DNA from: Caprella mutica
Taxonomy: Eukaryota > Arthropoda > Malacostraca > Amphipoda > Caprellidae
DNA: 64,000 nucleotides
Direction: 5' to 3'
NCBI GenBank assembly: GCA_947561585.1
Contig: CANNZV010001056.1
Location: forward strand, 196,024 to 260,023
Made by a program: the position numbers and the translations under genes. The notes under the pieces are model-generated. The model saw only the letters and a list, made by a program, of their open reading frames with translations, ran no database searches and had not been told where the DNA came from. Positions 1-12,326 of this stretch are shown piece after piece; the first letter of the stretch is position 1; each line of letters opens with the position of its first letter.

Positions 1-211
1 GTTTTTCAATGAGACTATTGCTGTATTAAATATAACGAATTCCACAATAAAAATATGAAAAATGGAATATTATAACTTATACTTTTCAAATAGTAGGTAT
101 TAATAAAATTCTTATTCATCGATTATTGAGGTATCTCCTTAACTAGCAAAATTTAATATACTCAAGATAATATTTCATTCTTATTCCTAATTTCCTTTTT
201 TTCTGTTTCAG

Positions 212-872
212 AAGCGTATTCTCCGGTACACTAAAGCAAACAGATCCTTGCGATCACAACAAGAAAGTGACAGAATGTACCCTCCCCTCATTCACTCCGA
301 TCATCCCGCACCCACCGTCACAGTTACCGACTCTGAACACATTTGCTACAGTCTGAGCAGGAGAAAAGCACCAACCACAGCAGACAGTACATGTTCTTAC
401 AAAGCTTCTTCCTGTGAACATGAGGAACCGAAATCAGCACCAATTTGTCCAGTGCAGATCGACAGAACTAGCGTGAGCAGTTCCAGTTTCGAAAGCACAA
501 CCAATGAGGTTGATAGACAAGGCATTTTCGCTTCTTCAGGGATTCAAATTAGTTTCGATTTGAGTGAGTGTCGACCTAGAAGTCCAATGTCAGCTCAAAC
601 CACTTGTTCTATTTTTGGCGAAGGGAGACGGATTCGTAGCTTAGGAGAGAGTAGGTCTTCAGGCAGCAACTCTTTCTTTTCGAGAAGTGCCGAGTCCTAC
701 GCTAGGCAGGACTGTCCAAGTGGTGGTCTGGCTCGCACGCACAGTGGTAGCAATACACATTACAATTTCAAGGGGAGGAAACTGAAAGCTGGCTGCATTG
801 AAGAAAATTTTGACCCAGATGACGATTGCAAATCACTTATAGAGAAAGACCGTGTAGAGCGATTGATTCAAA
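212..872 (+). CDS. Internal exon of an unidentified gene; Ser/Arg-rich disordered protein
   Basis: A 661-nt open exon lies between a good acceptor (T-rich tract, TTTCAG ending at 211) and a consensus donor (GTAAGT at 873). It reads from the first base, starts KRILRYTKANRSLR and ends DRVERLIQSK, leaving one base for the next codon. The 220 residues are hydrophilic and rich in Ser, Arg, Cys and acidic residues, including Ser/Arg-rich stretches such as RSLGESRSSGSNSFFSRS. I see no transmembrane segment and no domain I recognise. Coding status is supported by a clean splice frame into the 1204-1678 exon and by base composition much less AT-rich than the flanks. It could be the cytoplasmic tail of a receptor or channel or part of a scaffold, but that is a guess. 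The gene begins outside the window. Confidence 0.72.
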
Positions 873-1203
873 GTAAGTTAAATTTAAAATAATAAAATTA
901 TATGATCGTAATCTTAAATATATTCTAAGCTTTAACTCCCCCATTCATAATTTATATCAGTAAATCATTTGTTCCTATCAGCTAGAAAAGTGAACATAAT
1001 TGCTTTGATAGTTTCTAGCTTGATCATTTTAAGGGATATTTTATCTATATTAGTGTACAAAATACTAGCCTTAAAACCATAGAAGAGTAGTATAATCATT
1101 GAAATTAACATTGAGCGTATATCATTATTTTTCATATACCGTATATTATCATCAAAGCTGTTAACTATAGGTATACTAATTGTGTATCTCCTTTTTTTTG
1201 CAG

Positions 1204-1678
1204 AATATAGAACCAAACCAATACAACTGAGACTAATACCAAGAGGCTCAACTGAACGACCACCCCCTTCCTGCTCCTCTTCCAGTTCTTCCATTTCCCA
1301 CAAACAGTTCTTCACCCCCACCTCCTCCTCCCATTCCTTCCTCCACCCGGTGTCCATGCCCCAACAGTCCAGGAGTCTTTGCAGTCCCTCGTCTTCTCCA
1401 AATAAAAACCCTTACCACCGTAGAGGAAGCAGTCCACAAGCACCCCCTAGCATTCTCTATCCGTCCCAGTCAGCCCATAGTACACCTCCTGGGCCCCGAT
1501 CCCCCAAGATGCTCTGTCTGGGTGATCCCTGGAGCATACCATCTCATGAACGGAGTGGGAGTTCCACCAGACGATCTTCAGGGGAGATGGAGTGGTTAGC
1601 AGCCCCTGATATTCGTCACTGCTCCAGGAAGAACAGTTGGTCCAGTGTCAGCACAGACTATGATATCTCACCTTGCTG
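1204..1678 (+). CDS. Next exon of the same unidentified gene; Ser/Pro-rich
   Basis: This exon starts after TTTTTTTTGCAG (ending at 1203) and ends at a strong donor GTGAGT (1679). Its first two bases complete the split codon from the 212-872 exon, giving K, then YRTKPIQLRLIPRG in frame without a stop. It encodes about 158 residues: a poly-Ser patch, many SP and PP dipeptides (SPSSSPNKNPYH, STPPGPRSP), then a more structured end (GEMEWLAAPDIRHCSRKNSW, DYDISP). It leaves two bases for the next codon. The phase match between the two exons is the best evidence that they belong to one transcript. The low-complexity composition implies a flexible region with many possible phosphorylation sites. The family is unknown. 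The minus-strand reading frames overlapping it are shadows. Confidence 0.72.
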
Positions 1679-4404
1679 GTGAGTACTACTTTCAACTTAA
1701 CTAATCAAATCTCTTTATTAAAATATCTAACCGTATTATATACCTAATGATAATATTTTATTTTACGTTGTAATGTAAGCTTACAATATCATAGCTTTTA
1801 AATTAAAATATCTAATTACGAGAATACTAGAATTAGTATTTTCAATTAACAAACTGTCTTTTTAAATAATTATCATTCTATGTCATTTATGGATTATATA
1901 TATTTAACATCCTATTTATAATTTGTATATGTATACGTAGTATATACTTGTCACAAGGAAAAATAATAAAATGCTGCAGAATAGGAATATAAGATAAAAC
2001 AATTAAACAAGATAAATTCATCACAATCTTTTGTGTGAATTTCGATTAATTGTTAATTTGCATTTTTCTATATAAGAAGTGTTTTGTATGATAATCGTTA
2101 TATGAAAAATTATGAAACATATCATTGATTGAACACCAATCATTTTTTTCTCTATGATCATACATAAATAATACTATATATTCCTTCATATGATAAATAA
2201 AATCTATGTATATGTAAATTCAAAAATATTCTTTTATAGCACTTTGTGTCTATTTTATAATACATTTTTGAAACTAAAGTGAAGCTCTTTTGTTGTACGA
2301 TTAGTCCATTTACCTGCTCTTTGAACTACTTTGTTCAACTTTAAGAGCTTAACTTGTCTCTTATTTTTTTTAAAAAGATATTGCAATTTTCAAAGCGAAA
2401 TATACTGTTAAGATAATGGAATATAACAACAAAAAATTATTATTGATGTAATAAGATGTACCTTGTGCTTTTTATATTACTCATTTTTTAACAAATTAGA
2501 TTAACAATATTGTATAAAAGGTGAGTATTACCGATGCAGGGCTTTAATACATTTTAATACATTGTTTAAATTTATAATTAACATGAAAAATATCGTACCA
2601 TTTGAAAGCTGAAATCCTTCATCTTGTATTATTAAAAGCTAAAAGAATCAGTGTTACTGGTTTCTTTTAGTATATATTTGCTTTCAATCTCTAGTTGTTT
2701 TGGGTTGTGAATATATTCCTGCTTACTAAACTTTTCAAAAATAATCCTGATAATATATATCTGGATACAACTGCTTAGGAGAGACCTATTCAATATCTAC
2801 GAATTTTTAAGTTGGGAAATTTGTTCTGGAAACTCGTTGATTGTCGTTGATTGTTCAAATACGCTTTCCATAACTATCCATCTTTAAATACTTACCGCGT
2901 AAATTCACATCAGTGTCTCATTGAAGATCTTCTTAAGAAAGTACATAAGATGGAGCACAGAATAATGAATACTTTCCCGTACAAAGCATTGTTTTCCCTA
3001 TTAATTTTCCTTCACACTTGTGATATTCTCTCATTTTTCTCGTATAAACCGTACAGGCAGGTCGCATACGGGTGTAATATATGTCTCTGTATCTCTAGTC
3101 ATAAATGCAATATCCTTTCTAGTGCTATAGAAAGCATGACTTCTGACAAACAGGTTCGCGTTTCTTGCAAATAAAAAGGTCACTATTTCTTGTAAACATT
3201 ATTTTTATGTAGTTTGTGTTTGAAAGTATTATTCCAGATTAATGTTTTCCTTGATATTATTATTTAGTGCAGTGAACTAATAGTATTTCTAAATTATATA
3301 TATTTTTTGTATAATTTGTTCATAGTAAATAATAAGACAATGATTTATTTATCTTATATCATAAATCCATTATATATTAAATAATGGATAGTGTTCATAA
3401 ATCAAAATCACTGTATTTTCTCATCATTTTTAATAGTATTTTTTTTTATAAATTATAGACATTAAATGCATATCATTATATTAATTTATTCTGAAATATT
3501 ATATATTTCACTGTTAACTTATTTGATCTTTGTTCCTTATTGATAAAAATTGTATGATATAGAATACATTATTCAATGGTAAACTCTTTACTCTCAAAAT
3601 TAATGTAATTGAATTTATTTTGAATAGAAATATTATTTAATTCACATAAATAACTAAATCATTTATTATTATCAAACTGTCTTTCCCTATTAACACTATC
3701 GTCAATTTCTTATAAACAATTCCATGGTTAAAACATTATATCTATTGAAGCGAAAGAATCAGGACACCAGCTGTTTGCTGAAGAAATATCCACGCTGTTC
3801 TATTGACAGGCTGTACATTTGTTGTCTTGATAAATAATGGTAGAAAGGCACTTCTTCCTAACACAATATCATATGTACGTACAAAAAATAAATACAAGAT
3901 ATGACTGCTATTTTGGGTAATATTGTATGATAATTCAGTTGGAGCTGTATTAAATGGTGTTGCAATAAGTTTTTTATAAATATGTTATAATTTATTCAAC
4001 AGGTGTTTCTTATCTTAGGATGAAAATATAATCAGTTTTCCAATCACAGTTTTATAAAGTTATAATTTTATAAACATTTCCATGCTCTAAAAACAGTTTT
4101 CGCTCAAGGCTCTTTGATGTGTGAAGGTATTACAAAATAATCAAAAAACAAAATAGAATAAATACTAAATGAAATGAAAATATATTACACTTTAAATATC
4201 TTTTATCCATAGAATAATATAATAGTTGATGCATACTTTAATAGGTATTTAGGAATTTCCCTAGTGTATATCATGACGGTTTGCTTTCCATTATATAGAG
4301 AGGGAACGTTGTCCGTTACATTCGCTACTGAATAAGTGTAAGTAGAGCACAAGTTCATTAGTGTAGGCATCCGCGTTATAATAACACAGTGTGCCACTTT
4401 GCAG
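1679..4404. other. Non-coding, probably intronic
   Basis: AT-rich DNA between two plus-strand coding exons. A 107-codon open frame at 2851-3174 starts only with TTG, has no splice signals I trust, and is probably chance. I see no repeat array or RNA gene here. Confidence 0.5.
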
Positions 4405-5468
4405 CAACGCTTACGCAGCCATATGCCGTGTCATCTTCAGTCTTATCTTGCTCGTCGGCTGCTGAAGAGCTACCGCATGCCTGGAGTAACATACGGCGCT
4501 GGAATGTAACGGTCCTGGCTAAGAAGAATAACGAAACATTACTGGCGCTTCTCCGTGAACTTAATATGCAGTCTAGGACAGACAGTGGTGTTGGGAGATC
4601 GGGCAAACGGGGTGCAGATAAAAGAGGACCTTCCACCAGTACTGACTTGGATTTTGGTGAAGGTGAACCGTATCTAGATGGTGACGAAGATGTCGCGTAC
4701 CTGAAGAAGTTTCGTCAGTATTCTAACACTGGAGTCAAGAAGAAACAGTTAGTTGGTAGTAAAATGGAGGATAATAGTAAAAGTGGGGAAGTGTACGGAG
4801 AGTGTAGTTATAAGGATGGGGGCGCAGGTGCAATCTATGAAAATCCTACTCCTAAAACAAAAAGTGCCGATACTGAATATCGAAATGGTAACTCTGAAGA
4901 GAAATATGATAGTTTAGAAAGAGATCACACTGAAAAAGACAGTTTGGACGGAAATGAAGATGATTCGTCATCGAATGTGATTGAGGATGAGTATGACCTG
5001 GCTAATCCAACAAAATCCCCCTCTCAAATCCCTGATTATCCAGCTGACGACGCATCAGAAAAAAGTGTATCCAATACTTCTCATCGCTCGAAGAAGAAAT
5101 CAGAATCTAGCAAAAAAGCTGTTAGAAGCGATTCTGTTTCGGAGCGATTGTATCGAGATGCTATGAGCCTGAAGCGTCATAAAATCGCCGCTCAGGAGTC
5201 CTCAGATGTCCTAGAAAAGGAGGAGAGGAAAAGGGAAAAGCGTGAGAACAAGAATAAGTCACGGTCTGTTCCTCAAAAGCGTGACCACTCCCGCAAACGA
5301 GTGGGTGACAATCACACGAGGAAATCCTACAGAAGCACACAGCATCTTTACGGAGAGGACTACCTAGTGAATAAATTCCAAATGCCTCCGAGGTCCCCCA
5401 CTTTCTCCTTTAGATCCACCATTGACTTGCTGCCCTCCAGCCATCAGAAAAAGGGACTACGGCAACAG
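4405..5468 (+). CDS. Large exon of an unidentified gene; charged disordered protein
   Basis: A long plus-strand frame is open from about 4390 to 5522. The donor is probably at 5469 (CAG|GTTGGT, weak) or 5473 (GTATTT). Candidate acceptors end at 4389, 4404 and 4440; I chose 4404 (CCACTTTGCAG), and all three leave the same phase. The protein begins ambiguously, then reads RRWNVTVLAKKNNETLLALL. It continues with a highly charged stretch rich in Asp, Glu, Ser and Lys, a basic Lys/Arg segment (EKEERKREKRENKNKSRS), and a Pro/Ser end (MPPRSPTFSFRSTIDLLP). No transmembrane segment or known domain is evident. Like the exons at 212-1678 it is hydrophilic and less AT-rich than its flanks, so it may belong to the same gene. 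The two-base overhang left at 1678 does not match the phase of any of these acceptors, so at least one exon would lie between them, or the genes are separate. Confidence 0.65.
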
Positions 5469-6102
5469 GTTGGTATTTCCTTTCCTTCTGCAGTAAGAGA
5501 TTTTAGGTTTAGATTTATTTAATTAATTATATACAGTATTACCTATATATTTTTTGGTAAGCAATTTTATATTTCATGATGAATACTTTTAGTTAAGAAA
5601 CTTAATTGTCGCATGCATTTATTTATTATCGTTAAAATATCTTACTATTTCTATTAATTCAAAGCATTGATCCCACCAATAGTTATTTAACTTATCAATA
5701 ATTTTATTTTGTGACCATGAATGTATAATATTTCCATGCATCGATAACAAATTTTTCTTAAGTCTTCGATTAATTTATAATTCAAAAAGAATAAACATTG
5801 TGAGATTACTTTTAATGAATTAAGAGTTTAAAAGAATGGGAGAAATCAAACATTAATTTTATACTCAACTAATAATTAGATATCCTTTCTCCTTCTTTCC
5901 TACCACATTATTTCATTTTCTCATTTCTATTTTTTGCCTTTTTTTACTACAACTTTCCATCATTAAATTGCTTTAGAGTTGAAAAACATAGTAAAATAAC
6001 ATAATGTGTAGAAATCAAAATAGCTCAGCACTTTAATTTTAGTATATAGAAATGAAAGGTATATTTGTATCTTGAATATACTTTAGAAATATATATTTGA
6101 AA
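5469..6102. other. No feature seen
   Basis: AT-rich non-coding DNA. No exon, array or RNA gene can be supported here. Confidence 0.5.
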
Positions 6103-6145
6103 GAAACATATCGATGTTTCGACTACCTTAAGAAGCCATCTTCAG
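6103..6145 (-). ncRNA. Hammerhead-ribozyme-like motif, probably a relic
   Basis: Read on the minus strand, this segment carries the hammerhead core boxes in order: CTGAAGA (matching CUGANGA), a possible short stem II (GGCT with AGTC, including a G-U pair), and GAAAC. GAAAC opens a perfect 7-bp hairpin, GAAACAT-CGAT-ATGTTTC, which is compatible with stem III and its conserved A-U pair. Stem I pairing next to the core looks poor, so the motif may be inactive. Hammerheads of this kind are known in Penelope-like retroelement termini, and a Penelope-like RT fragment lies elsewhere in this window. Confidence 0.35.
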
Positions 6146-6660
6146 GATCTGAAATAAAACCTCATTAAATTCCTTGTTTATTAACTTTTAAACATTAAAA
6201 TAAAAGAAAATATTTATAATGATAAAAATCATGATCAAACATATCCTCTCATTTCTATAAACACTTAATTAAGTATCCGATAGTACTTCACACTGCTCCA
6301 TCTCTATATGTTCTAGCGGATAATGCATATTATATTTAATAATTGACTAGTAATTACTAATGATCTGCTCTGTACTTTCTATACAATAGAACACATGGTT
6401 ATTCCTATGGATTATTATGCTACTTAGTTGCAGTAACTATTTAATTAGTCAGAGTGCGAATAACTTTCAATATTGTATTGAATAGCATTTACTTTCATAT
6501 TTCTAGTACGGTCATTTTAAATTATTAAAACATTAGGTATAAGAAGAAAGTATATGATTTATAATGTTAATTAGTTAATGACTTTGTATCAATACAAAGT
6601 TTAACTGATTTATTTTGTTTAGGAACAATTGTTTTAAATCATTATTTAACATCTTAATTA

Positions 6661-6720
6661 TGTAGGGTAAGTTACGAATTATTGGTCGGTTTCACATTTT
6701 CGGACATAAAAGAAAAATTC
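6661..6720 (+). repeat. Dispersed repeat family arm (GGGTAAGTTACG type)
   Basis: The segment contains GGTAAGTTACGAATTATTGG followed by a GGTTTCACATTTTCGGACAT-like block. Related sequence occurs on the minus strand at 36541-36595 and as both arms of the inverted repeat at 40349-40535. This identifies a dispersed, probably MITE-derived family. Confidence 0.5.
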
Positions 6721-7194
6721 ATAACTTACTATATATGAATATTAAAAGAAAGTAGGAATAACTGCCATTGAATTAAAAAAATTCTAGGCTCTAAATGGAA
6801 TAAGAATATCTTATGCTACGTAGAATGACTTTTTTTCATCTGAACAATGATGTGATTTTCAAATACATGTATTGCAAAGTGTATGGTTCATGTTTTTGCG
6901 ATGATTTTGTGGCTGATTTGATGTATTCCCAATAGTATTGCGAATCTATGTGTACAATTTTCAACATATATACTGTTTCTATGAATTATATTTCACAGAC
7001 ATTTGACGTAAAGATAGAATTCGTATTAATTTAGCCTGATGAATTGAGTAAAACAATCAAAATATGGTACAACGAAATAAATTACACATTTTTTTATTTT
7101 AATGATTGACATAGTAAATTTCTTAAATGGCACATAGGTCACTAATGCTTTAAACCCTCAAATTATAACTATTTTTTCATAATATAGACTCGTT

Positions 7195-7390
7195 CACAAA
7201 AAATGGCTTGATCGAAATAAATAGCTTGGGCTCTTAAAATTAATTGACTTGGTCGCAATAATCGGCTTAGTCTCAATAATTGGCTTGGTCTCAGTAAATG
7301 GCTTGGTCACAATAAGTGGCATGGTCGCAATAAGTGAAATGACTTGGTCGAACTAGTTCGCTGGTCGCAATAAGTGGCTTGATTATGATG
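7195..7390. repeat. Degenerate tandem repeat, about 20 bp
   Basis: Roughly nine diverged copies of a unit resembling TGGCTTGGTCGCAATAAG (with spacing changes) run through this stretch. Divergence is much higher than in the other arrays here, suggesting an old or non-homogenised array. Confidence 0.7.
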
Positions 7391-7526
7391 AATATGGTTT
7401 CACGATAAAAAAAATTAAACCGCCATCTGATTTACAAATATCATGTATGATAAATTGAAATAATTATATTCTATGCACCCAAAAAGAAAGTTATGTTTGA
7501 GCAACCGAAGTTTAAAAGAGAGGAAC

Positions 7527-7557
7527 CAGATATAATCTTCTATGACCCCGCCATAAC
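7527..7557. repeat. Fragment of a short dispersed element (TTATGGTGGG family)
   Basis: AATCTTCTATGACCCCGCCA followed by TAA matches one half of the element at 33062-33118 (AATCTTCTATGACCCACCAT followed by AA). It is best read as a partial copy. Confidence 0.45.
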
Positions 7558-7559
7558 TT

Positions 7560-8518
7560 TCTAGCTGGGTTAATGCCTTCAAGTCACACTAACACACTAT
7601 CGAACACTCGTTAATATTCAATCGAATTTAGTTTACCTATAGCGTGTCAAACACTGAAATGTAGATTTTTTAGATGCAACAAATTTGAAAGTTGTATGTC
7701 AAACAACAAAATCGAAAACTAATGCTCATATAATTCATATCAAGGAATTATATAAAGGGATACAATTTAAATTAAGGAAATTATTTATTATTCTTATGGC
7801 ATATTATCTATTAATCGTATATAATAGCATTTTCTTGAATAAAATTAACACAAAAGTCATAATTAATTTGCTATATTGAAATACAATACATAACGTCTGT
7901 CTAACAGTTGGACAAATATATCATAATAATATGCTCTTTAATTATAATTTTGATGAAATTATTTGATAATGTGTACTGTTAATTACCCTCAATTTATCTA
8001 TTCAGGTACACATTATTTAATTAGGTAATTAATATCACGCTAATATATAGCATCAAATGAAAGGTAAGACCAACCTTTCATGAAGCTTTCAAAGGTTGAT
8101 TTAATTTCCAATGTATTAAGATATCACTGCTCTAGATAATAATTTATGCATGCATTAATTAGATAATTAATATCAAAGGAAGCTTTCCTCGTTAAGATAT
8201 CGTCTATCCTTTCCATTTTAATGGCATTACTAATTCTATTTCGCTGTGCCTTGTGTTACCCAGCAAAGAAATTATAGTTAGGAGTAGCTGATATTTATAT
8301 TTAAGTAATTTCCAAATTTGAAGTAAATATCGTATTTACTGGAAATGTTAGATTCCTTATTTATTATAAAATCTTAAATTAACAATAATATTTGCAGCCT
8401 TCACTTGTAAATGATTCGTAATTTATTGCGTAATTCATTAGTAATCTATGATTCCAGCTAAGCCCTTAATAATTAACAGTCAATTTTATGAACTGTTTTC
8501 CAACTCGAAGTTATACTT
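7560..8518. other. No feature seen
   Basis: AT-rich DNA up to the 25-bp array. A 64-codon open frame at 7685-7879 lacks coding character. Confidence 0.5.
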
Positions 8519-9476
8519 CGTATATTGAACATTGAATGTGTATTGTATATTGAACATTGAATGTGTATTGTATATTGAACATTGAATGTGTATTGTATAT
8601 TGAACATTGAATGTGTATTGTATATTGAACATTGAATGTGTATTGTATATTGAACATTGAATGTGTATTGTATATTGAACATTGAATGTGTATTGTATAT
8701 TGAACATTGAATGTGTATTGTATATTGAACATTGAATGTGTATTGTATATTGAACATTGAATGTGTATTGTATATTGAACATTGAATGTGTATTGTATAT
8801 TGAACATTGAATGTGTATTGTATATTGAACATTGAATGTGTATTGTATATTGAACATTGAATGTGTATTGTATATTGAACATTGAATGTGTATTGTATAT
8901 TGAACATTGAATGTGTATTGTATATTGAACATTGAATGTGTATTGTATATTGAACATTGAATGTGTATTGTATATTGAACATTGAATGTGTATTGTATAT
9001 TGAACATTGAATGTGTATTGTATATTGAACATTGACTGTGTATTGTATATTGAACATTGAATGTGTATTGTATATTGAACATTGAATGTGTATTGTATAT
9101 TGAACATTGAATGTGTATTGTATATTGAACATTGAATGTGTATTGTATATTGAACATTGAATGTGTATTGTATATTGAACATTGACTGTGTATCGTATAT
9201 TGAACATTGAATGTGTATTGTATATTGAACATTGACTGTGTATCGTATATTGAACATTGAATGTGTATTGTATATTGAACATTGAATGTGTATTGTACAT
9301 TAAACACTGAATGTTTATTGTATATTGAACATTGAATGTGTATTGTATATTGAACATTGAAAGTGTATTGTATATTGAACATTGAATGTGTATTGTATAT
9401 TGAACATTGAATGTGTATTGTATATTGAACATTGAATGTGTATTGTATATTGAACATTGAAAGTGTATTGTATATT
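8519..9476. repeat. Minisatellite, 25-bp unit, about 38 copies
   Basis: Near-identical head-to-tail copies of TATTGAACATTGAATGTG plus TATTGTA. Variants (ACTGTG, AAGTG, TATCG, a CATTAAACACTG copy) are concentrated toward the right side, while the left half is almost uniform. The monomer has no stop codon in any minus-strand frame, so frames of up to 411 codons are open. Because 25 is not a multiple of 3, the peptide cycles through all three frames every 75 nt. I regard these frames as artefacts of the array. Confidence 0.97.
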
Positions 9477-9489
9477 CTACATTAAATTC

Positions 9490-10015
9490 GAGCAATGTGG
9501 GTATTGTACATATTGGATACGATATAGGATACGCATATTGGATACGATATAGGATACACATATTGGATACAATATTGGATACGATATTGAATAGGCATAT
9601 TGGATATAATATTGGGTACGATATTGAATACGATATGGTATACACTATTTGATATACGATATTGAATACGATATTGGATTCGATATTGGATAAGATTTCG
9701 GATGCCATATTAGATGTTCATATTGGATATACATATTGGATACGATATTGGATATGATATTGAATACGATATTGGATATGCATATTGGATACGATATTGG
9801 ATACACATATTGGGTACGAAATTGTATACGATATTGAATATGATATTTGATGCGATGTTGGATACGATATTGGATACGATATTGGATACACATATTAGGT
9901 ATGAAATTGTATACGATATTGAATATGATTTTTGATACGATATTGGGTACACTTATTGGATTTGATATTCGAGTGCATTACTCGAAATGCTTTGTAATGA
10001 TATTTGATACACTTA
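9490..10015. repeat. Degenerate array, GATATTGGATAC-type unit
   Basis: Imperfect copies of GATATTGGATACGATATTGG and CATATTGGATAC succeed each other with a period near 12 bp and multiples. The array directly follows the 25-bp array. Spurious frames on both strands encode Ile/Tyr/Ser-rich peptides. Confidence 0.85.
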
Positions 10016-12326
10016 TTTACATAATTACCCACAATAAATCTGAGTATCTTTTATTTCGCCTACAGCATTTTACCAACAATGTTATATTTAGTTGTAATAA
10101 TAATCTGAACTCTAACGAATTAATTCACAGTCTAAACTCTAAAAAATAATCATTAAATAGTGGGGAGAATTGCGTGCTTTGTGAATATGACGTAACTGAC
10201 TGAAATAACAAAAATGATGAATAGCAGTTTGTGTAAATGAATAAATGTATCACAGTTAAAACATAAAAGGACAATAGTTGAACAGTTTGTACATTTTACC
10301 ACATTAATTTTGAAGGTAATTTTATGACATCACGTTCATAAAATACCTCGTTTTTCTCTATTATTTCTTCTGTACACTGTGCCTAAACTTTTCGGAATCC
10401 CCCTCTGCTTATCACATCATAGCGGTTATTAGTTAGGTATTTCCAATGCCATTCTATTCAGTAGTCAGGTCTATCAATATCACTGCCTTACATGCGATAA
10501 CGTACTTAAAAATAGCCATGCTGGTGAATTAATTACCGTACAGTCCATGGATAGAACTGTTAGCAAACAGATCCATTTTATTCAGCGTCAACAGGCAACA
10601 ACAGCACGATTGGCAAACATTCAGTGTCACATCTCTCTTTAACTACCACTCTACTTCTTCACTATCATCAGTTTATCAAAACAATGTCCTAGTCTGCAAA
10701 ATACTGAACTGTGTTATCAAGAAGTGACGCTAAAATTGTGTCCGTGAATTTAATGTGTAATACCTTAAGAAACGGCCATCACTTTTGTACTAACGGCGAG
10801 TTTTTCAGACCAATTATAACTCTATTGCAAAAAAAGTTAGATCATTTTTAGCAAGTGAGTGTACGTTATGTATTTGTATCTACATTTACTTTTTAATGAA
10901 AAATGTTTTGCGGTTATTCAAAATTATATTAATAAATAATGTCCATTTTATATATTCAAGGCATCCAATATTCTTATTCTTATACATTAAGTGTTACTGA
11001 CAAATTTACTCCCGAAGCATCTGATGTGCTCTATATAGAGCATGACACATATAAGATATGTATTTATTGTATTATACTATTGATTACTGTTACAATGCTA
11101 TTTATAATGTCAATAACTTAATTAGAGTGACTGTATTTAATAATTATTCATCATATATTTATAGTGGACTCACTTTTTTGCCGTATACATAAACTTTTCA
11201 AAAATGATTAATTTAATTAAATAGTATATAGCTACATATATATAAGAATATATTTTGACTTATAGAAAGTATATTGTTTTATTGATTATATTTAATAGTA
11301 CAATGTTAATCATATAATAATTGATAATAAAAATCTAGTCACAATTTATGGATATTATCCGTAACAATAATATATTTTATATGTATTGTTTCATTTGGAA
11401 AAAACTTTTACTACACCATCTATATATCATCATAAAGATATAAATGATGAATCCAATGAAGAAAAAAATATCATTTCAAATATTGAAGTAAATACAAATT
11501 CAGTTATACAAATATTGAAGAAAATTTAGTGTACGATATTCTGAAAGTATGTTTATTAATAAAAATATTAGCTATATCTAAATAAAATTATGATTGAATA
11601 TTTTTGCTATAAAATTAAATTAAAATCACAATCGTTATATCAAATTTGAATAAAATTCATGCAGGAGAACTAATTAGAAAAATCAGTTGTATGATGTATT
11701 TAATGCAATAATAATATAGCAATAATATATGCTTGCAAACTAATATGAAATTATATTAACATCTCAAGTAGTGTATCTATAGAACACTGTGGTATCTATA
11801 TAACTATATCTATGGTATTGTTCCTATAAAATACAACACTATAAATATTATTCAGTATATAGCGTAGTTAAAAATGACTTTCCAAAAAATCTATAGAGAC
11901 ACTAGTCCATTAATTCAAATAGGTTTCAGCAAGAATATTTATTTTCTCTGATAGTGACACCTACTAACTAATATTCTGTATAATTAGCTGTGATTTTCTC
12001 CCTATTTCTGTTGCCTGGTCTGATTATATTAAGCCTGAACTTTAAATAAAAACTGCCATTACATTTGAAATGAATGCAGACAGCTTGGGCATTAAAATAA
12101 GTGGAATTAATACGACCAGCTTAATGATACCTATATATTAATTTATATCAAAGATACTGATATATAAAGTGTATTATTATCATTTTGGAGTGTTTATATT
12201 GGTTACATTTCGCTTCGATAGAGTAGAGCAATATTTTTTCTTAATTTTCACATGTTTATTGATTAGCCTTTTTACTTCACCCAATAGGATTCAGTTAATT
12301 TTTATGTTTTTGTATAAATTTTCACC
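10016..12326. other. No gene seen
   Basis: Mostly AT-rich. A less AT-rich patch at about 10380-10800 contains TTCAGTGTCACATC, an Inr-like TCAGT near 10620 without a convincing TATA box, and could hold an untranslated first exon. No coding exon or array can be supported. Confidence 0.4.

Noticed and set aside
2851..3174. 107-codon plus-strand frame
   Set aside because: TTG start only, no convincing splice sites, AT-rich codons and no family resemblance.
4391..4465. Hydrophobic peptide YAAICRVIFSLILLVGC in a second frame
   Set aside because: Looks like a transmembrane segment but ends in TGA and is out of frame with the long charged exon it overlaps.
8473..9708. 411-codon open frame on the minus strand
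   Set aside because: It is open only because the 25-bp monomer lacks stops; the peptide cycles frames and there is no unique coding sequence or splice context.
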